In this document: piece after piece, positions 45,429 to 56,184 of the stretch
How the letters are laid out: every line of letters begins with the position of its first letter
Numbering within the stretch: position 1 is the first letter of the stretch
NCBI GenBank assembly: GCA_025345505.1
Contig: JANVCC010000130.1
Span: 8,023,745 to 8,087,744, forward strand
DNA: 64,000 nucleotides
Direction of reading: 5' to 3'
DNA from: Todiramphus chloris collaris
Taxonomy: Eukaryota > Chordata > Aves > Coraciiformes > Alcedinidae
Translations under genes and position numbers: made by a program
The notes under the pieces: model-generated
The model's database searches: none
What the model saw: the letters and a program-made list of their open reading frames with translations, nothing else
Told to the model about the DNA's origin: nothing

Positions 45429-47843
45429 GTAAGTAGAACCCAGTCAGCGAGGATGAGGGTTTGCATGGAGGGTTTGCAGGGGGGCTGGGAGTGAGGGGAG
45501 GTGCCAGCCCCCAGCTCCTGACCCTGGGGGCTGGTAGTTTGGTGAGGCCCTTCAGCTGACACATCTGCAGGGCGAAGCAGGGCCGCACAGAACGGCATTA
45601 AAACTGCCTGATGTAGAGGATGGAGCCAACAAAACAGGTTCTTCCCTCCGCTTCGCAGAGTGGTGGGTTTCCCCAGGGTGGGTGGGATGTCGCTGGCGCC
45701 TGGTGCTCGTTAGAACAGGGAGCCAGCAGCGGCTTTGGCAGCTCTGTGCAGCACAGACACACCAAAACCAGGTAGGACAGCCCCCAAACGCATCGCCACA
45801 CCACACTGCAGGGAAAGGAGAGCATCCTCTCGGCACAGCCCCAGAACCTGAGCTCCCTGCACTTTTACCACGCAAGTGCTTGCAGTTGTTTGACTGTACA
45901 CCCATGTCAGGCTGACAAGGCTGGGAATCCGGGAGAGCAGGACCTGAGTGGCACCTCCCCTCCAGGCAGAGGGTTGCTGCACTCACACCGGGACCCAGAG
46001 GCTGCTCCGGCTGCCTTCATGTTGGCCTTATCTGCCTGAGCAGCTCAGCCAGCTCTCCAGCCTCAAAACTCGGTCTCACGCACACACCTGAGCCCCAGCC
46101 CCCTTCAGAGCCTCAGGTAGTCTCTGCAGCACCGTGGGGACATAAAAAGCAGATAGGAGCGAGGGCAGCAGAAGCAGGTGCTGAGCGTGCCGCGACTCTG
46201 GAGACACCAGGTAGAAAAGCTGCTTTGGGGCCATTCCTCAAGAGCCCAGTGTGGCAGTGTCAGCCACAGCCCAGCCTCAGCACTGCCTCTGGCTTGTGAC
46301 GCAGATGAGGGAGGTGGGCAATGCCAACCCTAAAATCCCCTCTGGGGCCTGGCGAGGCTTAGAGCAGAGCTGATGGCCGTGCAGGCAGGCAGTAAGCAGG
46401 CCAGGCGGCGAGTGCAGGTCTGAGGGGGTGTCCCAAAACGCCATGCCCAGGAGGTGGGCTGCGGGTACCCCCCTGTGCCACACAGGCAGCAGCCCTTCAG
46501 CCAGGAGAAGCAGCCACTTGGTGCTCTTTCTGCCAGAAGCAGCAATAAACTGCTTCCACAGGCCCTGGCTGAGCCACCTCCCTGCATGAAGCTGCTGCTC
46601 TCTACTCCTGAATTAATGCTGTGGGGCATGCACACCCCAGGAGGAGAAACCTGACTTCACAAGAGGCTGCTCCAAGGCAGCCCAGGCCTGCACAGAAGGT
46701 TATCTCTTTCAGCCTGCATATGGCACAGGCTCCACGGGGCTGGGACTCTCAGCAGTGTGAGCACAGGGTGATGGCGTGGCCGTTACTGGGAGGGGGTCCC
46801 AGGCCAGGGCTGGGCAAGGCCAGATGCTGGCACTGCGACCACCACTCTCCCTCCCTCGCAGCACTCCTGCCACAGCATCCAGTCCAGGCCCTGCCAGAAG
46901 CCCTCCGACTGCGGCGGCTGCCTGGGGCTCTACACCTGCAAGCTGCCTGCTGGCACCTGTGACCTGAAAGCTGTCTCCAGGCAGAAAGGTAAGTTGCAAG
47001 CCCTCCGGGACTGGCACCAAGGAATTCCCCCCCCGTCACCTCCAAGCACAGCCCCTCTTTGGCTACACCCCTCCAAACCCAAATCAGACGTACCTTGTGT
47101 GAGGCAGGGTCTTGTCTCTTGACTGCACAGGGCTGCCTGTTCTGCTGACGTTGGCCACCATAAGTAATGAATGAACAACTGGGTGGGGAATGGGACATTC
47201 CCATGTTTCTGAGAGAGCTGGGATTTGCCCGGTGCCTTGAGCTCTTCATGGAAGCCAAGGAGGGGAAGAGGGCACAGGGCTTAGCCAGTGGCTTGGGAGT
47301 CAGCAAGCACAGCTCTCACAGGCTTCAGGGGACCCACCAAGCCACTCACGTCAGTGGGTGCAAGCTGCATAATTAACCAGGGATGAGCAGAGATTGCAGC
47401 TTTTAACACTGAACCACATGGAGCACGCGTCCCGGTTCTTCAGAGGCCTTCAGTAAATTGGTACTGCCCCTGCACTGGCCTCTTGCCTTCACACATTTGT
47501 CTACATCCACGTACACACAGTCATGGGGGAGGAACTCAACCAAGGCTACTGAACAGACACCAGCTCTGGTGCGAGAAACTCCTGCTTGTGAGGTGTACAG
47601 TAGGAAGGTATAATGTTCTGGATGCACGTATATAGCGTGTGTGTATAATATTAATTAGGGCACAGCCAGTGTATGTGCTCAGTTCACAGCCTTTTGCTGT
47701 CAGCAGCCTCCCTGGGAGGGCACTGGGCTATGCAGCCTTTGTGGTCAGCTCCAGCACAGCCAGCCTCACAGCTTCTCTTCACAGGTGGGCTCCTCCAAAG
47801 CATCCAGAGACCTGAAGGACGCAGGGTCCTGCTCATCCCATAG
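45039..47843 (+). CDS. Unrecognised secreted precursor with a six-cysteine domain (191 aa)
   Basis: Three coding exons, 45039-45428, 46862-46988 and 47785-47843, join in phase into 191 residues. I do not recognise the family. Residues 1-24 form a clear signal peptide (MKVQVLMAAMLLLVLSSAPA...SEA, probable cut before L25). Residues 25-130 are a Pro/Gly/Ser-rich, cysteine-free propeptide that becomes basic towards its end (SKLRRLPLQPSRSRSLGL), suggesting proprotein cleavage. Residues 133-163 hold all six mature cysteines, spaced C-x7-C-x5-C-x2-C-x5-C-x6-C (SCHSIQSRPCQKPSDCGGC, then LGLYTCKLPAGTCDLK). A short tail ends EGRRVLLIP with a stop at 47841-47843. There are no cysteines elsewhere, so three disulfides are likely. 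The last four cysteines are spaced somewhat like CART peptide (C-x-C-x5-C-x6-C), but sequence identity is not convincing. A candidate AATAAA lies at 48505. Likely a secreted peptide hormone, ligand or defence peptide; function unknown. Confidence 0.75.
46141..46210 (+). promoter_or_regulatory. Possible alternative promoter and leader exon in intron 1 of the cysteine-rich gene
   Basis: CATAAAAAG (46141-46149), a TATA-like box, is followed about 30 bp later by a GC-rich segment ending in GACACCAG|gtagaa at 46210. This has the shape of a TATA promoter plus a short noncoding first exon. Motif-based guess only. Confidence 0.2.
46862..46988 (+). CDS. Cysteine-rich precursor exon 2: six-Cys domain
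   Basis: 127 nt, strong acceptor (ctctccctccctcgcag), donor gtaagt. All six cysteines are encoded by this single exon, with GGC-TGC around the CGGC turn. Phase 0 in, phase 1 out. Confidence 0.78.
47785..47843 (+). CDS. Cysteine-rich precursor exon 3: C-terminal tail
   Basis: Acceptor cttctcttcacag, then 59 nt encoding GGLLQSIQRPEGRRVLLIP and TAG. The phase joins with exon 2. A Gly-Arg-Arg triplet could in principle be a processing site but is followed by six more residues. Confidence 0.65.
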
Positions 47844-48504
47844 CAACATGGCTTGACAAAGCTGGAGAGGCTGTCCGGCAGCTGGACACCAATGAGTGCT
47901 CTTTGTCCCCATCTCCATTTAAATCCTCAATGACACCGCTGTAAAAGGTTTCTTCCACTGCATTTCTCATGCTGCTGCTTTTTAATACCTCCCCTTGGAT
48001 TTTGTACACTACGTAGCTTTGATTCCCACTTTCCTGGGAGCTGCCGCTGAAAGCACCGAATGGCCAGAGAGCCCCGTGCTGGCAGAGCCCCCTTGGAGCC
48101 CCTAAATGAGACAAACTGGGATATTTCACACCCCATTTGAATTTGGGTTGGCAGGATATTGCAGTAAAAGCTGCCGGTGAGCCGGCACGCTCGCACTCAA
48201 GCTCCAGCTGAGCTAAGGAGCCTGGCAGCACCAGGCACCCCAGGAAACCCGCCCAGCTCCTTACCATGGCTCCTGCCAAGGACGGAGAAGTCCCATGTTG
48301 TTGAAAACGTCACTTGAGAAGGGGAACACAGAGCCCCCAGGAACCAGTTTGGTGGTGGGAGACCACGTAGGACACCTGCTTCTGGAGGCCTGAGATGAGC
48401 CACGAGATCAGCTTCATGTAGCACCCCACAAAGCCCGGCAGACATCCTGGCTGCCTCTGCATGCGGGGGTGTGTCCCAGCTTTGCAAACCCCCACTTTGC
48501 TACC

Positions 48505-48510
48505 AATAAA
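48505..48510 (+). terminator. Candidate poly(A) signal for the cysteine-rich gene
   Basis: AATAAA on the plus strand about 660 bp after the stop codon, followed by an A/T-rich stretch. A second AATAAA lies near 48720. Confidence 0.4.
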
Positions 48511-48850
48511 AACATCTTTTAAAGACAGAAATGAAACACAGCATTTGATTCGCCTTGACCTCCACTGCAGTTTCCTCTGGTGGCCACCACCGCCTCCTGT
48601 GACAGACTGGGCTTTAAGCAGCACTGATTTTCAGTCGGGTGCTCAGCACACACGAGGGGCAGTCCCAACACCCTCCACCTCAGCACCCCTGCAGGAGCCT
48701 GACCCTGTGGGAAAGGGGGGAATAAATGCTGCTGGCTTCTCTAACCCCTGTACTGCTGCTTCAACCATCCCCCCACAGCAGCTGGGGCACATAGAGCTGC
48801 AGGTGCTGCCTCCCTGCCCCCTGCCCATCACACAGCATTTATGCTGCTCA

Positions 48851-48945
48851 CCACAGAACCACAGAGAGGTTGAAGTGGGAAAGGACCTCTGGAGGTCATC
48901 TGGGCCAACCCTGTTCAAGCATGGCCATCTGGAGCCATCTGCCCA
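48851..48945 (-). mobile_element. CR1 LINE fragment, minus orientation
   Basis: Reads cacagaaccacagagaggtt, then gggaaaggacctctggaggt and catctgggccaaccctgttc, the reverse complement of the CR1 3' end. Confidence 0.75.
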
Positions 48946-50003
48946 TCTTACCTGATCCCCAGATAGCGGCACATCACAGACCTAACAAGCCACCTTACAC
49001 TGGGAGCCAGCAAAGCATTGTCTTCTCCAACCACCCACCCCTCCACCCTAGCCAGCTGCCCAAAACTGCCACCACCCAGTTCCTCTGTCCTTAACCATGG
49101 CACAGGAAGAGGCTGCCACTGTAGGAAGCTGGAAAGGCAGGCTTTGAAAGATTCAGAGCAGCACTGGACCCACAGCTCCTCCTCCATTGACGAGTGGAGG
49201 TGAGCCCCTCTGAACCCCACCGATGATGAAGAAGGCCCTCTCTCCTGGGAAAGCCCACTGACCACAGGGACCATTTTCAAAACCTCTGGCAGCTTTGTGT
49301 AGCCCAGCATAGCCCAGCTGCCCATAGCAAAGGAATCCACACACAGCTCTAACCCTGCACCCTCCCAGGAGCTGGGGAAGAGATTTCCCTTCAGGCCACA
49401 GCAGACTTACCTTCTGGCTTCCTCTCCAAAGAGAGAGGAGACCCAAGGATGCTCCAGTTGCCCTTGACTCTGCCCTCACAAGCAGTGCAAGGAAAAGAGC
49501 CTTTGCACCAGTTGGAAAGAGCCCTCACCAACCCCTCTACCTCCATGAGCCTCCCTTGTCACCACCCCCTCTCTCCTCCTCACCAAGACAGACAGTGGAG
49601 AGCTGAGCAGGAGGTGGGCAAGGGAGGTCCTACCTCCTCACCACCTGGGAGCACTGAAGGCAGCAGCAGGCAACACTCCCCCTGCCTGTTTCCTACTGTG
49701 CTCCTCAGCAGCAACAGGCAAGACAGGAGAGCAGAGCTTGTCTGACCTTCAGGAAGCTGGTCTCCCAGGCAATAGCCCGCAGGTGAGCTCCTCTTCGTGC
49801 TCCCCCTCAAGCAGCCATGTGAGAGGAAGAGGTCACCTGGGCTGTGAGGCTTTTGGGGAAGCTGAAGGCTTGGCCAAGCCCAGGGCTCAGCTGCCAGATG
49901 TCCTCTCTGGCTCCTGCTTGGTGCCAGATGGAGCGGCGGGCAGACACAGCTCATCCTCCTTCCCAAAACACCAAGGGCCCGCACACCTTTTACACCACTT
50001 GCT

Positions 50004-50009
50004 TTTAAT
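50004..50009 (-). terminator. DENND2A: Candidate poly(A) signal for DENND2A
   Basis: ATTAAA on the minus strand about 650 bp after the TAA. I saw no AATAAA nearer. Weak, as single hexamers are common. Confidence 0.25.
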
Positions 50010-50657
50010 TACACTGTGTAAGGAAAGGCCTCTCATGCCAGGACTCCCTGGCACAGACACCCAGGGAGCTGGCTGGCCCATCAAGTCCTCAGTAGGTTTA
50101 GTGGTTCCACCTCACCCTCCTCCCTTGCTTGGAAGCTCCTTCTGGTCAGTCCACATCATCCCTGCATTGCTCGTCATCCTGGCTTTGCAGAGACCTATTT
50201 CCATACCCCTCTGTTCCTCCTCCATACCTGAGCTTTTCCTGCTCAGTCCGGGGGCAGTCCAGCTTTGGCCTCCGGCAGCACCAGGCAGAGAGGAGGCAGG
50301 GCAAGAGTCAGCGGTTAATAATCCTTCTAACCCAAACATAAATAGAAAAATACAACAAAACAAAGAATTGACTAGCTAAGAGATCTGATCCGCTGGGATG
50401 CCTGCACCGTGCTAGTGCCGAGTTCAGAGAGTGCTTGGTCCAGTGCATGGTACTGTAGATGTCCAGAAAGCTGTCCCGGCAGCCCCATGGCCCCCGAATC
50501 TTCCCGGGGCAGCAGACGGCCCTGCGAGCGCATCCGGCTTGCCTGAGGCTGTTGGCTCCTGGGAGCAGGCTGAATGGGAATGGTTGCTAATAGTCTGATT
50601 TACTGCTGTTGAATTGGAAAGCCATTCTCTTCCGTGGAACGAGGATGTGCTTTGCTC

Positions 50658-50689
50658 TTACTTTTTGTGGAGGAATTTCATTTTGCTCC
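50658..50689 (-). CDS. DENND2A: DENND2A last coding exon
   Basis: Acceptor tgtctctccag, then 32 coding bases: SKMKFLHKK and TAA (50658-50660). Too short to appear in an open-frame list; found from the conserved C-terminus. The 3' UTR extends left. Confidence 0.88.
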
Positions 50690-53600
50690 CTGGAGAGACA
50701 GAGAAAGGAAAACGGGACTCTCCACAGGGCCGGGCAAAACAAGCGTCATTCCTCAGCGCCACCGCCCGAGGAAACCTATGCAGAGAATCGCCCCTGCTGC
50801 CAGCCTCGAGTCCTTGTCCTCAGGCACCTGCCCTGCAAAGCTGAAAGCAGGTGCTGCAGAGCAGGCCATAGCTCTGCCCACCCCCCCCCCCCCCCCCCGG
50901 AGCAGCGCTGCAGCCTGGCACCCTGCAAGCCCCCAGGCACACCTTCCAGAGCCCGTTTACCCAGCGCTCCTGGAAGACGAACGTATTCCTAAGCTCCCCT
51001 GGCCAGAGTGTGTGTGGGTCAGAGGCAGGGAACACCAGCCTCACTGGCACTGCTCTCTTAAATGGACAAGAGAAGACAAGAGGGCCAGGGACATGAGCTG
51101 AACAGAAGATCAAACTCTCTTAGCCACAGTGCCCGATGACTTATCAAGGACTTCCTAACCTTGGTCTGGAGCTCTCATCTAGACCCACACAGAGTGGAAA
51201 ATGGATTCAGCCTCAGAATACTCCTGGGCGATTCCCACCACTGATCTCCAAGGGCAAACCTGAAGGCCACGGACATTGTGTCACTTCCTCCCATCAAGAA
51301 CTGCATCTACTGCCCCTGAGTCACTGGTTACTCCATTGCCTCCTCAGGCTTGCCTATGTCCTGTAGAAGACATAGGCGTAGCTCATAGCCCAAACTTTGG
51401 CTCCTCATCAGCCTCCAGACAAGTGGCAGACCATGGAACAGAGCCAGCAGTGTGCCACAGCAGGAATACATGGCCAGGCACTGATCACTCAAGTCTCAGA
51501 GCACTGCTCTGCAGGAAGCCACACACAGTCACTAGCAGAACCCTGCCACCCTTCAGCAGCTTCGCTGCAGCCAAACCTGAAGGCAACAAGAAGCCCAAGC
51601 CTCCTGAGAAACCAAGGGTTTTGCTGGTTCCTTACCTAGGCCTTTCAGGAACCTATTGACTCCACTCTGCTCCCCACTGGGAAGCGTTTCCAGGTACTCC
51701 TGAGCCCGTACCTCGAACAGACCTGCAGAAAGAAAGAAGTCAACATGTTCTGTTTTGCTTCCCTACAAATACAAGAACACCCATTTGAAAGTATCCTGGC
51801 CTGGCTTACCAATAAACTGCTGCACAAGAGAGGGAACAGCTCCTCCACCAGGCGAGACCAGATCTGGGACAGGAGCTTTGGTTCATGTCTGCAGGGTTAC
51901 CAGCAAAGAAGCCCTGCCTGTCACCTCCTCCCCCACCACTGAAGGCTGACTGACCGTTTATAACTGACAGAGGGAGAGACCAAACCTCTGTTCATTCTCC
52001 TATGAAAACAGCAAGGTTCAGACAGCAAGATCATCTGAGGAATTGTTATGCGGAATTTACCCTGCTGCAAAACCTCATTTACTCAACCACCTGTTCAAGT
52101 GTCCATTGCTCAGTAGTGCTTGGGAGGAAATCACTAAGCCAGCAGTGAGCAGCAACAGGGATGAGAAACTTCAGCTGCCAGTAGAGCCCTCAGGACTGTA
52201 GGATAACAGGATGAAACAATGGGAGCAGCTCTGGGAAGGACTTAAGTGTCCATGTTTTCGACTAGCCCCAACAGCCATAATCAGTCTAGCCAGTTCTTCC
52301 TCTAGACGTGGGAAGGGGACAGGAGGGATGGCATTAATGTTGTTCCTGCAGTGTATCCCTTCTGTGATGGTCCTGATGGGAATTCAACATGGAACAAAGA
52401 GGCACACACCTGGAGGATACTGCTTATGTCCCTAACTGCAGCGGTGAAGGGTGTCTGTAACCCCAGCCTCCCTGAGAAACTACCAGATCACGCACAGAAA
52501 GCCCCTGTTCCCCAGCAGCTGGTTCCCATGCACTGTGCAAACACACTGTCTCACCACGGTCCTGAGGCTATGTGCCCCTTTGGGGAGATAAGGGAACAGA
52601 AACGAGAAAGCCCCAGTGACTTCTTGAAGGCCACACGGATGTGTCAGAAGAAGCCATCAGCCTGCACTAGCACTTCCCTGCCACCTCCTTCCCAGTGTCC
52701 CTGCACAGACAGCGCAGCCTCCAGCCATGGTGCTGGGGATGGAGCTGGCAGCTGGTGAGCGTCCCCCTGCTCTCACAGGAGCAACAGCAGCATTTCCACC
52801 ACAGCAGAGCCCAGGCAGAGCCCCTCACCTCTGACCCCCTGCTTCCGCAGCTCCCGCTCCTGAATGAAGCCCCCGAACATCTGCGTCTCCATGAAGACCT
52901 CCAGGAAGCGTCGGAGGCTCTTGGAGGAGACGGACTTGCGGAAAGCCTCACGCTGCAGGGTCCGCTCCTCTCGCTCGGTGGGGGTCAGGAACAGGGAGTA
53001 GTGACCCACGATCTCCACAAAGAAACGGACAAAGGCCTCAGACACCACCTCATTCAAAGGGCTGGTCTCTAAGGAGAAAACAAAGAGACAGTGGTGAGGA
53101 CACTCCTGTGAGGATGTGCTAGGAAAAGCCTTAAGTACAAACTCTGGCCTTTTCAGATCCAGTCTGAGCAGAAAAAGCTGCTCAAGAGAGACAGCACCCT
53201 AGAAAGCACTTGCCATGGAAGAGGACTGGGCTGCTACTACTTTGAAAGCCACCAAGATCTGTCTTGGCTCCCCAGCAAGCAGGAGATGCCTGTGGTGCCC
53301 CCCAGAAGAGTTGTCTCAGCCCAGAGGCCTGTGAGCCACACGGCTGCCTCCAAGAGGGCAGCTCGGTGAGTGGACTGTCTCCAGAGAAGCCTGCATCACT
53401 TACATGGAGAGCAGCAGAGGGAACCCCCCCTGAAAGGAGCACAGGCATTCTCTGGAGCTGGACAGGAAGGCCAGGCAAAGCTGGGAAGCAAGTTGTAAGT
53501 ACAGTTTCTCTTGGTTTCTCTTTACACAAAGAGAATGGTTCCCCTAGCAAATGGAATTTTAATACAGCTTCAGTCAAAATCCTGACCTACCTCCAGTTTC

Positions 53601-56184
53601 TGTGGTGTTAAATTCAGAACAAGCCCAGTTCTCCCCTAAGAAGCGACAGGAGAAAAAGAGGCAGGAAAAGGCGTGGTTTAAGCTGAAAGGCACTGTGCTT
53701 TACCCTGCTTGCCATTGACAGGGCCCTCCTCCTTGTCACTTGCCAGCTCATTCCTCTGCTCCAAAATGTGTTCTAGGGCGGCCTGCAGCTTGCGGGGCAG
53801 GATGGAGTCCTCATCTTCCATCTGTAAGACAGAGCCACCTCCTCAGGGCCTGTGGCCAGGACACAGCTGGCCCCTGCCATCCCCATCCCATCCCCAGTGT
53901 GGCAGGGCGAGCACTAAAAACGAACTCCAAGTAGAGGAAGAGGGAGCGGGAGAAGGCGTAATATGCTTGGCAAGGTCCCAGCACCTCCCAGTGCAGGACT
54001 ATCAAGAAGCATGACAGCAAGGAGAAGGGGGATGTCATTTTACAAATATTCCCCTATTCTTGGAAGAATTTCAGGTGCCCAACCCGGGAGGCTACCAGGC
54101 GGGGCTCACCAGTGGCCCCACCACCCACCTGTGAGCGCTTGCACCATCACAAAGAGGACAGATCTGAACAATGCTGGCGTGCAGCCAGAGGAGCTCAGCC
54201 CCCTGCTCAGCTCTGCTCAGGCACCGATCACGTTACAGAGCCATAATGAGCTCCCACGGAGCAACGAAACCGAGGAGCCGCTGGTGACTGCGTGCGAGCT
54301 CCTACCAGTCCTGGCGGAGACAGCGCCATTTAGCTGAAACCTCCAAAAGGGAGCGCAAGGTAAAGCACATCCCTCGGCTAAGGCAGCTGCCAAGACAGAA
54401 CTGCACCGAAGGAGTGGCCTTCACCCACACGCTACTCCCTGCAGCAGGAGGTGCACTTGTTCCATCCTACCCACGGGGCCTGAGGCTGGGCAGGGATGAT
54501 GCAGCCAGCACTGCTCAGCGAGCTGTGTTTTGCTGGGGCAAAACTAGCTTCCTGGGACAGGAGTATGTTTGTTCTTCTATCCTCTTTCCTTCAGCATCCT
54601 GCTCCTCCTCTCCACAACAAAAGGCAGTAAAAATCAGCAGTCAATGTCAACTGCAGAGCAATGTACAGGCTCCCACATACTACTTGTGATCCATCCAGTG
54701 CAAGGACTGGAGTGAGGAAGGATTTGAAGAAATCACCACGGCTCCCTTCTCCACTCAGGACCGGGTATGTGACAGGAGATGGACTGACAGACACAAGCTG
54801 GAAGAGCCTGCACTGCTCCCCAGCAAACAGTGCTGAGACAAGGCCTTCCAGCTCTGCCCTCAAGACTTACAGGATGACACTTAAGGACCCACAGTGCTCA
54901 AATGCCACCATTTCCCCTCTTAAGAGAAAAAAAAAACAAAAAAAGAGAGAGAGATAATGCACAATGATTTGGTCCTCAGCGGCTGTGGTTTGGGACACAG
55001 ATATTACATATGTACACGGCAACTCCTATAGCACTGCCAAGCACAAATCCTGCTCCAGTTTACATGGGGAATCCAGCCAGTCAGGCAGGTCAGCAAGCAC
55101 AAATGCAGGTAAGGTGTGGTGGAAAAGGGAAGATGAAGGATATGAAATAGCTCTGCTCACCTGTCTCAGGAATCGGTTATTTACAAGGTCAACGACGAGG
55201 ACCTGAGAATGAAAGAGTAAGAATAAAAGGGGGTCATTGTTTCCACCACTGGAGTTTACCTTCATCTGTAACTGCTCTGGAGGAAAGGCTTTGGCCCTGC
55301 CTCTGCCCCTCCTACCCACCACTGCAGCTGGAAGGGGCACCCCATGTGAGCCAAGAGCGGGGCCCTTGCTGCGGCTTTCTAACGACGTGGCCGCAAACCA
55401 GAGAGCAGCTTGAACCGCAGAAGGCTGCGCTCCAAGCCCTGCCCACTGCTCCTCATCACCACACCAGGGTCAGAGCCCCATCCTTCTTCCCTGTGCACTG
55501 CACCGCTGTTCCCTGGGTGGGCACGTAGGGAAGTCCCTCTCTGACCACGTTCAGCCTTGCCGTCTTCACCCACGTGCACTGCGAACCCGTTTTTTAACTA
55601 ACTATTGCTTTGGTCAGGCACCATTGCTGATTAGAGGGGCAGCTGTCCTGCCCGGCTGGCAGCAATCGTACTTCAAGCCCGGCAGACTCTGTGCTTAGCC
55701 TCTAGACAGCACCATGCAGAAACCATCAGAAACTTTAATAAAATCATCTCCTGCCCGCAGCAGCCACACGATAGGGGATCCCATCCCGCTGCCTGCCCAA
55801 GCTGTGGGTGAGGCAGAGCACAGACCTCCACCTTCCCGGGGAAGCTCTGCCTCCTCCCTCACCGCATGCTCACAGAAGCCCGAGGACAAGAGCTCGGCTC
55901 CTTCACAGCCAAGGCAGACTCTCCAGAGTATCCCTTCTGGGACACGGGCAACTCAGCCCGCTGGAAGCAATTGTGAGCAAGACCGTGGCGCGGGTGCGCG
56001 GCTCACCTCCTCTACCGGGAGCTCCTTCAGGCGCGGCAGGGAGCTGGAGAGCAGGCCGATGAGGAAGGGGGTGGGCGAGCACACGATGTCGATCATGGAA
56101 GGCGGCAGCACGGGGATGTAGGTGTGCTGCCAGGTGAAGGGGTACAGCAGGGCCACCGTGGCGTGGCAACACTTGGAGAGAGTG
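50658..56184 (-). CDS. DENND2A: DENND2A, DENN domain-containing protein 2A, 3' part (last six coding exons)
   Basis: DENND2 proteins are guanine-nucleotide exchange factors for Rab GTPases (Rab9 for DENND2A). Six minus-strand exons run 56007-56184, 55161-55202, 53704-53821, 52829-53068, 51636-51722 and 50658-50689. They encode the last 232 residues with continuous phase and a TAA stop. Diagnostic blocks are TLSKCCHATVALLYPFTWQH and PPSMIDIVCSPTPFLIGLLS (core DENN), VLVVDLVNNRFLRQ, EDEDSILPRKLQAALEHILE, NEVVSEAFVRFFVEIVGHYS, then SVSSKSLRRFLEVFMETQMF and LFEVRAQEYLETLPSGEQSG (dDENN), ending GSKMKFLHKK. These agree closely with human DENND2A, and adjacency to MKRN1 supports DENND2A over 2C or 2D. 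Upstream exons, including the N-terminal region and the first half of DENN, lie beyond the right edge. No damage is seen. Confidence 0.95.
50881..50898. repeat. Poly-C tract (poly-G on the DENND2A strand)
   Basis: 18 uninterrupted C in the last DENND2A intron, about 190 bp upstream (in transcript sense) of the final coding exon. Confidence 0.9.
51636..51722 (-). CDS. DENND2A: DENND2A exon: LFEVRAQEYLE
   Basis: 87 nt, acceptor ctttctgcag, donor gtaagg. Encodes LFEVRAQEYLETLPSGEQSG and VNRFLKGL, phase 1 on both sides. Confidence 0.93.
52829..53068 (-). CDS. DENND2A: DENND2A exon: dDENN region
   Basis: 240 nt, acceptor ttctccttag, donor gtgagg. Encodes SPLNEVVSEAFVRFFVEIVG, then REERTLQREAFRKSVSSKSL and FLEVFMETQMFGGFIQEREL. 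Confidence 0.95.
53704..53821 (-). CDS. DENND2A: DENND2A exon: linker between DENN and dDENN
   Basis: 118 nt, acceptor gtcttacag, donor gtaaag. Encodes MEDEDSILPRKLQAALEHIL and EQRNELASDKEEGPVNGKQ. Confidence 0.93.
55161..55202 (-). CDS. DENND2A: DENND2A exon: VLVVDLVNNRFLRQ
   Basis: A 42-nt micro-sized exon, phase 0 on both sides, acceptor cattctcag, donor gtgagc. All 14 codons fit the human sequence with one or two changes. Confidence 0.93.
56007..56184 (-). CDS. DENND2A: DENND2A exon: core DENN
   Basis: 178 nt, acceptor tcatcttccag, donor gtgagc. Encodes TLSKCCHATVALLYPFTWQH through SSSLPRLKELPVEE. It needs two bases from an upstream exon outside the window. Confidence 0.95.
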
